A DNA stretch of 5,640 nt, taken from an uncultured Treponema sp. GTDB taxonomy: Bacteria > Spirochaetota > Spirochaetia > Treponematales > Treponemataceae. The stretch spans positions 1 to 5,640 of the forward strand of contig CAMAFU010000135.1 in the NCBI GenBank assembly GCA_945833725.1. Reading direction: 5' to 3'. The notes below the pieces were generated by a model. That model was not told the origin of the DNA, did not search any database, and saw nothing but the letters and a program-made list of their open reading frames with translations. The stretch's first letter is position 1. The number at the start of each line of letters is the position of its first letter. Both the position numbers and the translations under genes were made by a program. This document shows positions 1 through 5,640 of the stretch, in pieces.

Positions 1-1525
1 TTGGATTGAATGCCTTAAATAAATACATATTTCCGGAAAACTCATTTAAAAAAGTTCCGCGAACTCCCAGCAGCGAACCAGCACCCAAAATTCCACGCAT
101 CTGAAATTCCGGTGATATCATAAATTTTGAAACATATTGTCTGGAATCTACGGAAACAAGATCCGTTCCAAGAATTATTTTGTTTGATTTTTGATTTCGC
201 TGGGTAAGTAAAAGATTAAGTTCATTTCCTTTGTCAGAATGAATAACATGCACCCTGACACCGGCATAGTTTCCTGCCAAATCAATTTTCTCTATAAGGG
301 TTTCAAAATTTTTATCTGTATAGCCATTCTGCTTAATACGAACAAGTTCCCTTTCCAGGAATTTTTTATCAGATTTTGCCTCGCCCAAAATATTTATTTC
401 ATCAATTTTTAGGAATTCTTTTTTATCGTAATTAACGGGAGAAACCGTTTTCCTTTCTGAAGAAATTCTATTTCCGGCAGAATCATAATCATCAGGAAAA
501 ATACGGCGTCGGAGTTTTTCTAATTCTGGCTTTATTTCTTGGGCAGTAATTTTACCTCCATTGTAAATTTCCATGCAGTTTTTAAATGACATAAGACCGT
601 ACTTTCCTGTTTCTGGTTTTATTACTAAATCTGCATATTGCGTAAGTTCTTTTATTGATGTCTGCTGGGCAATCGTAATGGAATTAAGAAGGGCAACAGC
701 AGGATTTGAACTGTAAATGGAGTAATCATCCTGAATCTGCTGAGAAATATCAACGGCAATTATAATGTCAAATCCAAGATTTCGTGCAACATTTATAGCA
801 AGATTGTACCGGACACCGCCGTCAATAAAAACATGCCCGTCAATTTCCACCGGTTCAAAAACACCTGGAAGGCTCATGCTGGCCCGAATTGCTTCCGTAA
901 TATCCCCATCCTGCAACACATAAGCCTCTCCGTTTAAGGTATCAACGGCAACAGCCCTAAAAGGAATTTCAAAATCATCAAAATTCATGTTTGACGGATA
1001 TTTTAAGGTAATGGTTTTAAATAATTCGTAAAGTTTTTGACCGTTGCAAACGCCTGTGCCAAGTTTTAAGGAAAATCCATCAAGGTTTAAAGTCAAAAGA
1101 TTCGAAAAACTGCTGTGCTTGCCAAAAAGCTGTTCGTAAGGATTGTCAGAACTAAAACTAAAATATTTTGGCCATTCAATATCCTGAAAAAGTTCAAGCA
1201 TTTGATCAGGTGATTTTCCCGTACAGTAAAGTCCGCCGATAATCGAACCTATGCTTGTTCCAATTACCATGTCAATGGGAATATCCATTTCTTCCAGGAC
1301 TTCAATAACAGGAACCTGAGAAAAACCTTTGGCACCGCCGCCACCAAGAACAACAGCCACAGACGGGCGGTCTTTAGTTTTTGGAAGCGGTTTTAAATCG
1401 TTTACTTTAACCGGTTCTGCTGCACAAAAAGACAGATACAGAAATAAGCATAAACCCGCAAGACTTTTGCGTAAAAGAAAGATTATAAAATCCCTCGACC
1501 AATAAAAACCATATTTTTCATTCAT
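1..1525 (-). CDS. Patatin-like phospholipase with POTRA and beta-barrel (type Vd autotransporter), 3' end outside window
   Basis: The frame is open from ATG 1525 to the window edge (508 complete codons, no stop), so the C-terminus is missing. Seen: a hydrophobic stretch at residues 13-33 followed by CAAEP, read as a Sec signal peptide; a patatin domain at about 55-330 with oxyanion loop GGGGAKG (61-67), nucleophile elbow GTSIG (Ser91) and the DGG motif (Asp235) completing the Ser-Asp dyad; a POTRA-like beta-alpha-alpha-beta-beta unit at about 371-445; then alternating, aromatic- and glycine-containing strands from about 448, like the first strands of an Omp85-type barrel. Known: this order (signal, patatin, POTRA, 16-strand barrel) defines type Vd autotransporters such as PlpD and FplA, which are phospholipase A enzymes exported to the surface. 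Inferred: phospholipid hydrolysis outside the cell. A family length near 730 residues would leave roughly 220 missing. ATG 1525 lies 2 nt past the permease stop, has no Shine-Dalgarno and is probably translationally coupled. A cytoplasmic RssA-like esterase is less likely given the signal and POTRA. Confidence 0.88.
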   Translation of the reverse strand, partial: MNEKYGFYWSRDFIIFLLRKSLAGLCLFLYLSFCAAEPVKVNDLKPLPKTKDRPSVAVVLGGGGAKGFSQVPVIEVLEEMDIPIDMVIGTSIGSIIGGLYCTGKSPDQMLELFQDIEWPKYFSFSSDNPYEQLFGKHSSFSNLLTLNLDGFSLKLGTGVCNGQKLYELFKTITLKYPSNMNFDDFEIPFRAVAVDTLNGEAYVLQDGDITEAIRASMSLPGVFEPVEIDGHVFIDGGVRYNLAINVARNLGFDIIIAVDISQQIQDDYSIYSSNPAVALLNSITIAQQTSIKELTQYADLVIKPETGKYGLMSFKNCMEIYNGGKITAQEIKPELEKLRRRIFPDDYDSAGNRISSERKTVSPVNYDKKEFLKIDEINILGEAKSDKKFLERELVRIKQNGYTDKNFETLIEKIDLAGNYAGVRVHVIHSDKGNELNLLLTQRNQKSNKIILGTDLVSVDSRQYVSKFMISPEFQMRGILGAGSLLGVRGTFLNEFSGNMYLFKAFNP

Positions 1526-1527
1526 TA

Positions 1528-3603
1528 CTAAATAATATTTTTTCTTTGTTTTTTCCTCAAGATTTGAATCGCTACAAGAACAAAAATTACAACAATTCCA
1601 AAAATATCTGTTTTTGTATCTGGATCAAGGCAGCACAAACCTGCAGCAACAAATAAAATCCGTTCCAGCACGCTGAACACTTTTTTTACAGCTCCAGAAA
1701 CATTTGTATTATTTAAAAATCCCGTAGTATTAAATCCGTAGCCTTCAAGTCCAACGCTTATTCCGAACATACCCAGCAAAGCAGTAAGAGTTATTTTGCA
1801 GATTGTAAGAGCGTTTGCATCAATCATAAGCATTGCAGGATTGTAAATAAACATGTACGGAACAATAAATGCACCGATTGCAAGTTTAGTTGCATTTACA
1901 GCTGTTTTCATAGGTTTGGCTTTTGCAATGGATGCTCCGGCAATAGCTGCCAGTGCTACAGGAGGCGTAACATCTGCAATAATTCCAAAATAGAAGGCAA
2001 ACATGTGAGCTGGCAGCAGTTGAAGAGGTGTTGGAGTACCGTCGCCATAAATACATTTAACAATGGCTGTTGCTGTAATTGTTGAAGTAATAAGGTAATT
2101 AGCCGTAGTAGGGGCTCCCATTCCAAGAATAATGGAAGAAATCATTGTTAGAATTAAAGTGATTAAAAGTTTTCCGTGAGCCAGAGAAACTAAACCTGCT
2201 CCAAGTTTAAGGCCCAGACCTGTTAATGTTACAATTCCAATAATAATTCCGGCCATTCCACAGGCAATAGCCACGCTGATTACGCCTCTGGCAGCAGAAC
2301 AAATTACCTCCAGAAGAGTTTTAAAATCAAAGCGGGGTTTATAGCCATGAGCAATATCAACAATAGCAAGAATAACTGCAATGGCAACAATAGATACAAT
2401 TCCCATTAAAGCAGAATAAGTTGCCGTTTTACCTGAACAAAGGAAGAAAATAATAACTATAAGAGGAAGGATCATATATCCCCTTTTCATAAAAAGAGGC
2501 AGGAATTTAGGAAGTTCCTCTTTTGGCAAACCTTTTAATCCAAGTTTGTGGGCTTCAAGATGAACAGTAATAAAAATTCCGGCAAAATAAAGAAGGGCAG
2601 GAATAACAGCAGCCTTAACAACAGTTAAATAAGGCACACCTACACTTTCTGCCATAAGAAAAGCCGCAGCACCCATAATAGGAGGCATAAGCTGCCCGCC
2701 GGTAGAAGCCGCCGCCTCAACAGCTCCAGCAAATTCCCCTTTGTACCCTAATTTTTTCATCATTGGAATAGTAAAAGAACCGGAACCTACCGTATTGGAA
2801 ACAGAACTGCCGGAAACAGTACCTAAAAGAGCCGAAGAAAGAACGGCAACTTTAGCAGGTCCGCCACTGGCACCTCCTGCAATGGCATTACAGGTATCAA
2901 TAAAAAACTGACCGATTCCTGTTTTTTCCAGAAAAGCACCAAAAAGAATGAACAGAAAAATAAAAGTTGAACAGGCGCCTACAGGAGTTCCGATAATTCC
3001 CTCTGTTGTGTAAAAAAGATGACTTACAACTCTGGAAAGCTTATATCCGCGATGATTTAAAAATCCTGGAAGATATTTTCCAATAAAGGCATAAAGAATA
3101 AAAACAGCGGCAATAATCATAATAGGAAGGCCTACAATACGGCGGCAACTTTCAAAAAGCACAACAATTCCGATTATGCCCACTACAATGTCTAAAGCAG
3201 TATAAGCACCAGCCCTGGCAACAAGAGCACGGAAATTTACAATGTAATAAATCCAGCAGCCGGAAGCTATAAAGGCCAGCGCAACATCGTACAGAGGCAG
3301 AGTATTGCGGGGAAGTTTTTTTGCAGCAGGAAAAAGAAGAAAAGCCAGAAACTGAACAAAAGCCAGATGAGTTGCCCTAAGAATTTGTGCCGGAATTCTT
3401 CCGGTTAAAGTCGCATACAACTGAAACGCACAAAAAACGACAGAAATGGAAACAGTAATCCATTTACGCCAGCAGGCATGCACACGATACGACTGCTCCC
3501 TGTCTAAATCTTTCATCATTTCTTTGATTTCATCTTCATTTGTAGTAGGTGTCATGCTTTCTGCAATGGACTCAATCGAGCCAGACTGATTTTTATTGTT
3601 CAC
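1528..3603 (-). CDS. TRAP transporter fused permease, DctQ-DctM (4TM/12TM fusion)
   Basis: This is the membrane subunit of a TAXI-type TRAP importer, which moves a solute from the binding protein into the cytoplasm using an ion gradient, usually sodium. From GTG 3603 it has 691 residues, normal for the fused family. A hydrophilic N-tail with the DREQSYR motif (about residues 35-41) precedes a four-helix DctQ-like part (about 45-180). The DctM part follows, with the conserved SGSSVSN loop (about 264-270), TIPMMKKLGY, the ASTGGQLMPP motif (about 299-308) and the second hairpin motif GMGAPTTANY (about 494-503). The last 90 residues hold further hydrophobic segments, as in the C-terminal extension (DUF3394-like) of fused TRAP permeases. 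Start choice: a TTG six bases upstream (3609) is also in frame, but AGGAGA lies only about 3 nt from it and 9 nt from the GTG, so GTG 3603 is preferred. No disrupted motif or frameshift was seen. Substrate cannot be read from the sequence. Confidence 0.95.
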   Translation of the reverse strand: MNNKNQSGSIESIAESMTPTTNEDEIKEMMKDLDREQSYRVHACWRKWITVSISVVFCAFQLYATLTGRIPAQILRATHLAFVQFLAFLLFPAAKKLPRNTLPLYDVALAFIASGCWIYYIVNFRALVARAGAYTALDIVVGIIGIVVLFESCRRIVGLPIMIIAAVFILYAFIGKYLPGFLNHRGYKLSRVVSHLFYTTEGIIGTPVGACSTFIFLFILFGAFLEKTGIGQFFIDTCNAIAGGASGGPAKVAVLSSALLGTVSGSSVSNTVGSGSFTIPMMKKLGYKGEFAGAVEAAASTGGQLMPPIMGAAAFLMAESVGVPYLTVVKAAVIPALLYFAGIFITVHLEAHKLGLKGLPKEELPKFLPLFMKRGYMILPLIVIIFFLCSGKTATYSALMGIVSIVAIAVILAIVDIAHGYKPRFDFKTLLEVICSAARGVISVAIACGMAGIIIGIVTLTGLGLKLGAGLVSLAHGKLLITLILTMISSIILGMGAPTTANYLITSTITATAIVKCIYGDGTPTPLQLLPAHMFAFYFGIIADVTPPVALAAIAGASIAKAKPMKTAVNATKLAIGAFIVPYMFIYNPAMLMIDANALTICKITLTALLGMFGISVGLEGYGFNTTGFLNNTNVSGAVKKVFSVLERILFVAAGLCCLDPDTKTDIFGIVVIFVLVAIQILRKKQRKNII

Positions 3604-3686
3604 AGGCAAAATCTCCTTTTAATTATTTTTTAATTGTACAGCGGTTTTCTGACCGGTTTACCGTACCTGCCACATTCACCGCATTT
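3604..3686 (-). other. Intra-operon spacer between DUF1850 and the permease
   Basis: 83 nt, the only sizeable gap inside the cluster. It contains the permease ribosome site near its left end, an A/T-rich run, and a G/C-richer part (about 3640-3685) with interrupted complementary pieces (GCGGTTTT, ACCGGTTTACCG) that could fold weakly. There is no U-run after a stem on the minus strand, so it is not a recognisable terminator. The operon is probably read through. Confidence 0.5.
3612..3620 (-). promoter_or_regulatory. Ribosome binding site deciding the GTG start of the permease
   Basis: AAAAGGAGA on the minus strand. The GGAG core ends 9 nt before GTG 3603 but only 3 nt before the alternative TTG at 3609, so the GTG is favoured. 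Confidence 0.8.
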
Positions 3687-4184
3687 TTATGGAATTTTTT
3701 TTGTAATTATATAGTCAAAAAGCGATGTTTTTTTGATTTGAAAAACAAGGCTTGTCATAGGTGCATACAAATTTTTGAGAAAAAGTTCATTTCCGTCAAT
3801 TACAATAGAGTGTTCTGCAACAACGCCCACCGCCATAACAAGAGTTTTCAGCTTTCTTTCCAGACTGCTTATTGAATAAAAATCCTGTTCTACGCTAAAA
3901 ACTGCTCCCGGCGTTTCGTCTGCTTCTGGAATTCCTGCTCCATAGGAAACAAATTCTGTTTTATACAATTCCAGACAGCCATCTTTTGTTGCCCGGTAAT
4001 AATCGTAAATCCGGCCTTTATTAACAGAATGGGTATAGCCAATGCTCCAGCCGTTTTTCTGAGCCCGGCGGGAATAAACTTTTTCTGAAAGATCTGTCCT
4101 TACAGATATGGAAAGCACCTTTATTGAAGGCAAAAACAGAGTAAGCAGAAAAATTAAGGTGCCGGCAATCCATATCTTTTTCAT
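3687..4184 (-). CDS. DUF1850 domain protein, TAXI-TRAP accessory
   Basis: A 165-residue protein with one N-terminal hydrophobic segment (about residues 4-20), read as an uncleaved anchor or signal peptide that places the rest in the periplasm. The body matches my recollection of DUF1850: a GYTHSV motif (49-54), an acidic/aromatic stretch DYYRA after it, the highly characteristic SYGAGIP motif (80-86), and a later GVVAEHSIVIDG segment followed by a short C-terminal strand. DUF1850 genes are commonly found next to TAXI binding proteins and fused TRAP permeases, as here, but no biochemical function is known to me. A role as a periplasmic accessory of the transporter is inferred from context only. 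ATG 4184 lies 9 nt after the binding-protein stop, and the spacer (all A/T) has no Shine-Dalgarno, so translation probably depends on coupling to the upstream gene. It is too short, and has too few membrane segments, to be a separate DctQ; that part is already fused to DctM. Confidence 0.88.
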   Translation of the reverse strand: MKKIWIAGTLIFLLTLFLPSIKVLSISVRTDLSEKVYSRRAQKNGWSIGYTHSVNKGRIYDYYRATKDGCLELYKTEFVSYGAGIPEADETPGAVFSVEQDFYSISSLERKLKTLVMAVGVVAEHSIVIDGNELFLKNLYAPMTSLVFQIKKTSLFDYIITKKIP

Positions 4185-4193
4185 TTTTATAAT

Positions 4194-5144
4194 TTATTCA
4201 GCAAGTACGCCAATTTCCTTAAAGTATTTTGCAGCACCAGGATGAAGTGGAACGGAAATTCCTTCAACAGCATTTTTTGCAGAAACTTCTTTTCCTTTGG
4301 CATGAGCAGAACTTAACTCATCAAGATTATCGAAAAGAGCTTTTGTCATGTCGTAAACAGTGTTTTCGTCAAGTTTTGCACTTACAGCAAGAGTAGCTTT
4401 TATGGCAAGAGCAGGAGTATCTGTATCAGTGCCTTTATATGTACCGGCAGGAATTGTTGTTTTTGTATAGAAAGAATATTTGCTGCAGATAGAATCAGCC
4501 TGAGCTCCGTCTACAGGAATAAGAATAAGACCTGCCGTAAATGCAAGTTCCTGAAGGGCTGAATTAGGCACGCCTGCTGTAATAAAACATGCATCAAGAG
4601 TACCATTCTGTATTCCTTCGGCAGATTCTTTAAATGAAAGATTATTTTTCTGAATATCTTTCATGGTAATTCCGTAACCTTCGAGAATCTGTTTTGCGTT
4701 AAATTCAACTCCAGAACCGGCATCGCCTACAGAAACTCTTTTTCCGCGTAAATCGGCCACAGTTTTTATTCCGCTGTTTTTAGAAGCTGCAATCTGAACA
4801 ACTTCAGGATATAAAGTTCCTACAGATGCCAGATTTTCAATTTTTTTGCCTTCGAACATATCAGAACCATTGTTGGCATAATCCATAACATCATTCTGAA
4901 CAATAGCGTATTCTGCATCTCCGTTTGAAATAAGACGAAGGTTTTCTGCAGAAGCTCCTGTTGCCTGAGCAGTAACATTCATGTTCTCGATTTTAGTATT
5001 CCAGATATTGGCAATGGCACCACCAAAAGGATAATAAGTACCGGAAGTTCCGCCAGTAGCAAGAATGTAATTCTTTTTTTCACCACAACTGGTCAAAGCA
5101 AGAACAGCCCCCAAAGAAAGAGCCAGCAAAGCAATTTTTTTCAT
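4194..5144 (-). CDS. TAXI family TRAP transporter solute-binding lipoprotein
   Basis: The extracytoplasmic binding subunit of the importer, 316 residues, normal for the family. The N-terminus is a lipoprotein signal peptide with lipobox LTSC, so the mature protein would begin at lipidated Cys20 and be tethered in the periplasm. Family hallmarks: ATGGTSGTYYPFGG (29-42), the ligand-loop region GDAGSGVEFNA (140-150), CFITAGVPNSAL (187-198) and the C-terminal PLHPGAAKYFKEIG segment (299-312). Characterised TAXI proteins bind glutamate, glutamine or 2-oxoglutarate; which ligand applies here cannot be told from sequence alone. It is the first gene of the cluster and has the best ribosome binding site, fitting the usual need for more binding protein than permease. 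The start at ATG 5144 is fixed by the AAGGAGG 8 nt upstream and by the intact signal peptide. Confidence 0.96.
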   Translation of the reverse strand: MKKIALLALSLGAVLALTSCGEKKNYILATGGTSGTYYPFGGAIANIWNTKIENMNVTAQATGASAENLRLISNGDAEYAIVQNDVMDYANNGSDMFEGKKIENLASVGTLYPEVVQIAASKNSGIKTVADLRGKRVSVGDAGSGVEFNAKQILEGYGITMKDIQKNNLSFKESAEGIQNGTLDACFITAGVPNSALQELAFTAGLILIPVDGAQADSICSKYSFYTKTTIPAGTYKGTDTDTPALAIKATLAVSAKLDENTVYDMTKALFDNLDELSSAHAKGKEVSAKNAVEGISVPLHPGAAKYFKEIGVLAE

Positions 5145-5152
5145 GAAAAAAT

Positions 5153-5159
5153 CCTCCTT
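5153..5159 (-). promoter_or_regulatory. Strong ribosome binding site of the TAXI binding protein gene
   Basis: AAGGAGG on the minus strand, with 8 nt between GGAGG and ATG 5144. It is the strongest translation signal in the cluster. Confidence 0.9.
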
Positions 5160-5247
5160 ATGTAATAAAACACCGCGTTAACGGCAGCACACAAAGACGC
5201 AAATATTATTACGCCTCCTTAAAAGTAAAAATGGTTTAATATGATTT

Positions 5248-5261
5248 TTGATTTACATCAA
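5248..5261. promoter_or_regulatory. Candidate FNR/CRP-family operator
   Basis: TTGATTTACATCAA is a perfect inverted repeat of TTGAT around a 4-nt spacer, an exact match to the classical FNR-type consensus TTGATnnnnATCAA. Its centre is about 110 nt upstream of the binding-protein ATG and about 277 nt from the divergent ATG. A TATTAA box (5241 to 5236, minus strand) lies just downstream. If that is the -10 element, the operator overlaps the core promoter, which suggests repression rather than class II activation; the promoter itself is not established. Which regulator binds is unknown. Confidence 0.5.
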
Positions 5262-5496
5262 GGAAAAGAAACAATCTTGAATCCGAAAACAGTCCGGAAA
5301 ACAGAAAGATTTGCAAAAGATAAAAAACTTTTACACCCTTTTTTATGATAGAATTACAAAAACAGGGAAAAAACCACATTATATTTCTATATAAATTCAT
5401 CATTTTTTACAACTAGACAAAAGTAAAAATTCAAAAATATATGAAAAATCGCAAAAATTTTATAATTCGTTTGTCCTGTTTGTCCTCTCAATAATA

Positions 5497-5525
5497 TTCA
5501 ACATATTCCGTTAAATTGATATATT
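5497..5525 (+). promoter_or_regulatory. Weak candidate promoter of the YitT-like gene
   Basis: TTCAAC (5497-5502) and TATATT (5520-5525) are separated by 17 bp. The -10 match is fair and the -35 poor (3 of 6). If used, transcription would begin at or within a base or two of ATG 5532, giving a leaderless message, which would fit the absence of a Shine-Dalgarno. In A/T-rich DNA such matches occur by chance. Confidence 0.25.
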
Positions 5526-5531
5526 CTACCT

Positions 5532-5640
5532 ATGAAGAAAAGGTCTGTCCTGAATTTTTTTACAGTTATAGCCGCCGCAATTTTAATGGCCGTAAACATA
5601 AATACTTTTGTTTATACAGCAGAACTTTTGCCCGGCGGAT
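5532..5640 (+). CDS. Probable YitT family membrane protein, N-terminal fragment
   Basis: The frame is open from ATG 5532 to the window edge, giving 36 complete residues and no stop. It begins MKKRSVLNFF, then a hydrophobic helix (about residues 9-30) ending in NTFVYTAELLPGG. That pattern, a first helix ending in a short polar turn and a P-G-G or A-G-G motif, is the one I associate with the start of YitT/DUF161 family integral membrane proteins of unknown transport function. Only one helix is visible, so the family call is tentative. An in-frame TGA at 5517-5519 rules out a longer start except non-standard codons. No Shine-Dalgarno precedes the ATG. It is divergent from the TRAP operon and shares the 387-bp intergenic region with it. 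Confidence 0.6.
   Translation, partial: MKKRSVLNFFTVIAAAILMAVNINTFVYTAELLPGG

Larger units (their letters stand above)
5145..5531. other. A/T-rich divergent intergenic region
   Basis: 387 bp between the leftward TRAP operon and the rightward YitT-like gene, with no convincing protein gene. It holds the binding-protein ribosome site, a second AAGGAGG (5214-5220, minus strand), an 8-bp palindrome CGTTAACG (5176-5183), the FNR-like palindrome, an imperfect tandem repeat (5282-5304), and -10-like boxes on the minus strand: TATAAT at 5383 to 5378 and TATCAT at 5350 to 5345, both lacking a good -35. A repeated TTTGTCCT lies at 5470-5486. Promoters for both operons should lie here, but I cannot fix either start site by eye. 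Confidence 0.7.

Noticed and set aside
1424..1489. Lipobox-like LSFC at the end of the patatin signal region (Cys34)
   Set aside because: Phe at the -1 position is a poor fit to a lipobox, and ordinary signal peptidase cleavage after CAA fits better. Type Vd proteins use a standard Sec signal.
3630..3686. Possible hairpin or terminator between DUF1850 and the permease
   Set aside because: Complementary pieces are short and interrupted, with no U-run following on the minus strand. The gene order argues for read-through.
3549..3875. Plus-strand open frame of 108 codons opposite the permease/DUF1850 junction
   Set aside because: It lies antisense to two well-supported genes and the spacer between them, is Phe/Cys-rich with no recognisable domain, and is best explained as a shadow frame.
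5371..5383. Perfect TATAAT on the minus strand as the operon promoter
   Set aside because: No acceptable -35 at 16-18 bp (AAAATG at 17 bp), no TG extension, and the region is so A/T-rich that a TATAAT match alone is weak evidence. Mentioned only within the intergenic entry.
5441..5494. Plus-strand 17-codon ORF (MKNRKNFIIRLSCLSSQ)
   Set aside because: No ribosome site, A/T-rich surroundings where short frames arise by chance, and no recognisable similarity.
1..5640. CRISPR arrays, tRNA or rRNA genes, insertion sequences, riboswitches
   Set aside because: No regularly spaced repeats, cloverleaf-like segments, transposase frames or terminal inverted repeats were seen. The region is an ordinary operon plus its upstream region.

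Overview
The window is a low-GC (by eye about 40%), A/T-rich bacterial segment. It is dominated by one leftward (minus-strand) gene cluster, with a divergent rightward gene starting at the right edge. A Gram-negative cell plan is implied by a patatin fused to an outer-membrane POTRA/beta-barrel module and by a TRAP transporter with a lipoprotein binding subunit. Protein style (Lys/Ile-rich, MKK... signal peptides, a typical LTSC lipobox) suggests a host-associated spirochaete such as Treponema. That is an inference from style, not from a marker gene.

Layout, in the direction of transcription (right to left): a TAXI-type TRAP solute-binding lipoprotein (5144 to 4194); 9 nt later a small membrane-anchored DUF1850 protein (4184 to 3687); after an 83-nt gap a fused DctQ-DctM TRAP permease (GTG start at 3603, stop at 1528); 2 nt later a patatin-like phospholipase with a signal peptide, a POTRA domain and the start of an outer-membrane beta-barrel (1525, running off the left edge). 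Gene spacing and shared strand indicate a single operon. On the right, 5145-5531 is a 387-bp A/T-rich divergent intergenic region. It carries a perfect FNR-type palindrome (TTGAT-N4-ATCAA), a strong ribosome binding site for the binding protein and several weak promoter-like boxes. The first 36 codons of a probable YitT-family membrane protein begin at 5532 on the plus strand.

How it may work together: the lipoprotein would capture an organic or amino acid in the periplasm (characterised TAXI proteins mostly bind glutamate or related dicarboxylates) and deliver it to the fused permease, which is driven by an ion gradient. DUF1850 is a recurrent but functionally unassigned companion of such systems. 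The unexpected member is the last gene. It has the architecture of a type Vd autotransporter (PlpD/FplA class), so a surface or secreted lipase appears to be co-transcribed with a nutrient importer. That pairing, the DUF1850 component and the FNR-like box are the points most worth following up.
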